This document shows, one piece after another, positions 6,562-6,875 of a DNA stretch of 6,875 bases. Each line of letters opens with the position of its first letter. Position 1 is the first letter of the stretch. The notes under the pieces are model-generated. The model was not told the origin of the DNA and did no database searches. It saw nothing but the letters and a program-made list of their open reading frames with translations. Position numbers and translations under genes: made by a program. The stretch is from DATAEU01 sp046724395 (lineage in GTDB: Bacteria > Actinomycetota > UBA4738 > HRBIN12), in the NCBI GenBank assembly GCA_046724395.1, contig JBKOWM010000025.1, positions 1 to 6,875 of the forward strand, written 5' to 3'.

Positions 6562-6875
6562 TTAGCCGGCGGCCTTCTTGCGCGCCTCGAGCAGCGCCGC
6601 GCGCTTGGCCTTGCCCTCGGCGACGCGGCGGTCCGTCCCCTTGGCCAGCTCCTCGGCCAGCACCCGGTCGAGGGTCTCCTGGTCGGGCTCGACCTCGACG
6701 CGCTCCTGATCAGGACCGGGCGCCGTTGGCTGGGAGGTCACCTCGGTGAGCGCCTGCGCCCCGGCCTCGGCGACGTTCGGCGTCGCCTGCTCCGGCGTCG
6801 GACCGGCGGGCGCCGGCTGCATCGGCGCGGGCGCGGCCGGCGGCACCCCCATCCCCGCGGCCTGCGGCGCCGGTG
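6562..6875 (-). CDS. C-terminal end of a probable NuoI (or another nuo-linked protein) with a Pro/Ala-rich tail; cut by the window edge
   Basis: The frame is open from the right edge to a TAA at 6562-6564. The visible 103 residues fall into two parts. The first (about 60 residues) is low in complexity and rich in Pro, Ala, Gly and Gln, with acidic patches and no predicted membrane segment. The last 40 residues look helical and charged, ending TDRRVAEGKAKRAALLEARK plus KAAG. No [4Fe-4S] cysteine motif is visible; there is no Cys at all in this part. Naming it NuoI rests on position: in the canonical order the gene before nuoJ is nuoI, and the 19-base gap to nuoJ indicates the same operon. In-frame ATG codons exist (for example at 6852), but open reading continues upstream without a stop, so a separate small gene is possible but less likely. 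Confidence 0.6.
   Translation of the reverse strand, partial: PAPQAAGMGVPPAAPAPMQPAPAGPTPEQATPNVAEAGAQALTEVTSQPTAPGPDQERVEVEPDQETLDRVLAEELAKGTDRRVAEGKAKRAALLEARKKAAG

Overview
The window is the distal end of a respiratory complex I (NADH-quinone oxidoreductase, nuo) operon, followed by the first part of a membrane protease gene, all read from the minus strand. In transcription order (right to left) it holds the C-terminal end of a probable nuoI, then complete nuoJ, nuoK, nuoL, nuoM and nuoN, then an htpX gene cut by the left edge. The very high GC content, the GTG starts next to ATG starts, and the Ala/Arg/Gly-rich proteins suggest a high-GC bacterium. An actinomycetotal lineage is the most likely source, but this rests on composition and general sequence flavour, not on a marker gene.

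Layout. 6562-6875 is an open frame rich in Pro and Ala ending in a basic helical tail, in the place where nuoI sits in the canonical J-K-L-M-N order; its iron-sulfur domain, if present, lies beyond the right edge. nuoJ (5994-6542) overlaps nuoK (5695-5997) by 4 bases (ATGA). nuoK and nuoL (3717-5690) are 4 bases apart, and an exact 11-bp tandem repeat sits on that junction. nuoM (2157-3689) follows after 27 bases and nuoN (641-2143) after 13. A 106-base gap (535-640) with two inverted repeats and a weak promoter-like hexamer separates nuoN from htpX (534 down to 1, incomplete).

How the genes work together. NuoJ, K, L, M and N are membrane-arm subunits. L, M and N are the three antiporter-like proton-pumping subunits, while J and K join them to the quinone end. 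The buried Glu and Lys residues known to matter for pumping are all present, so this reads as a working complex I rather than a decayed copy. HtpX is a zinc protease for inner-membrane protein quality control and probably has its own expression signal.

I found no undescribed multi-gene system, mobile element, CRISPR array or RNA gene. The unusual features are small: the tandem repeat at the nuoK/nuoL junction, a pair of very GC-rich palindromes that encode the end of NuoJ, the low-complexity tail on the NuoI-position protein, and the inverted repeats in front of htpX.
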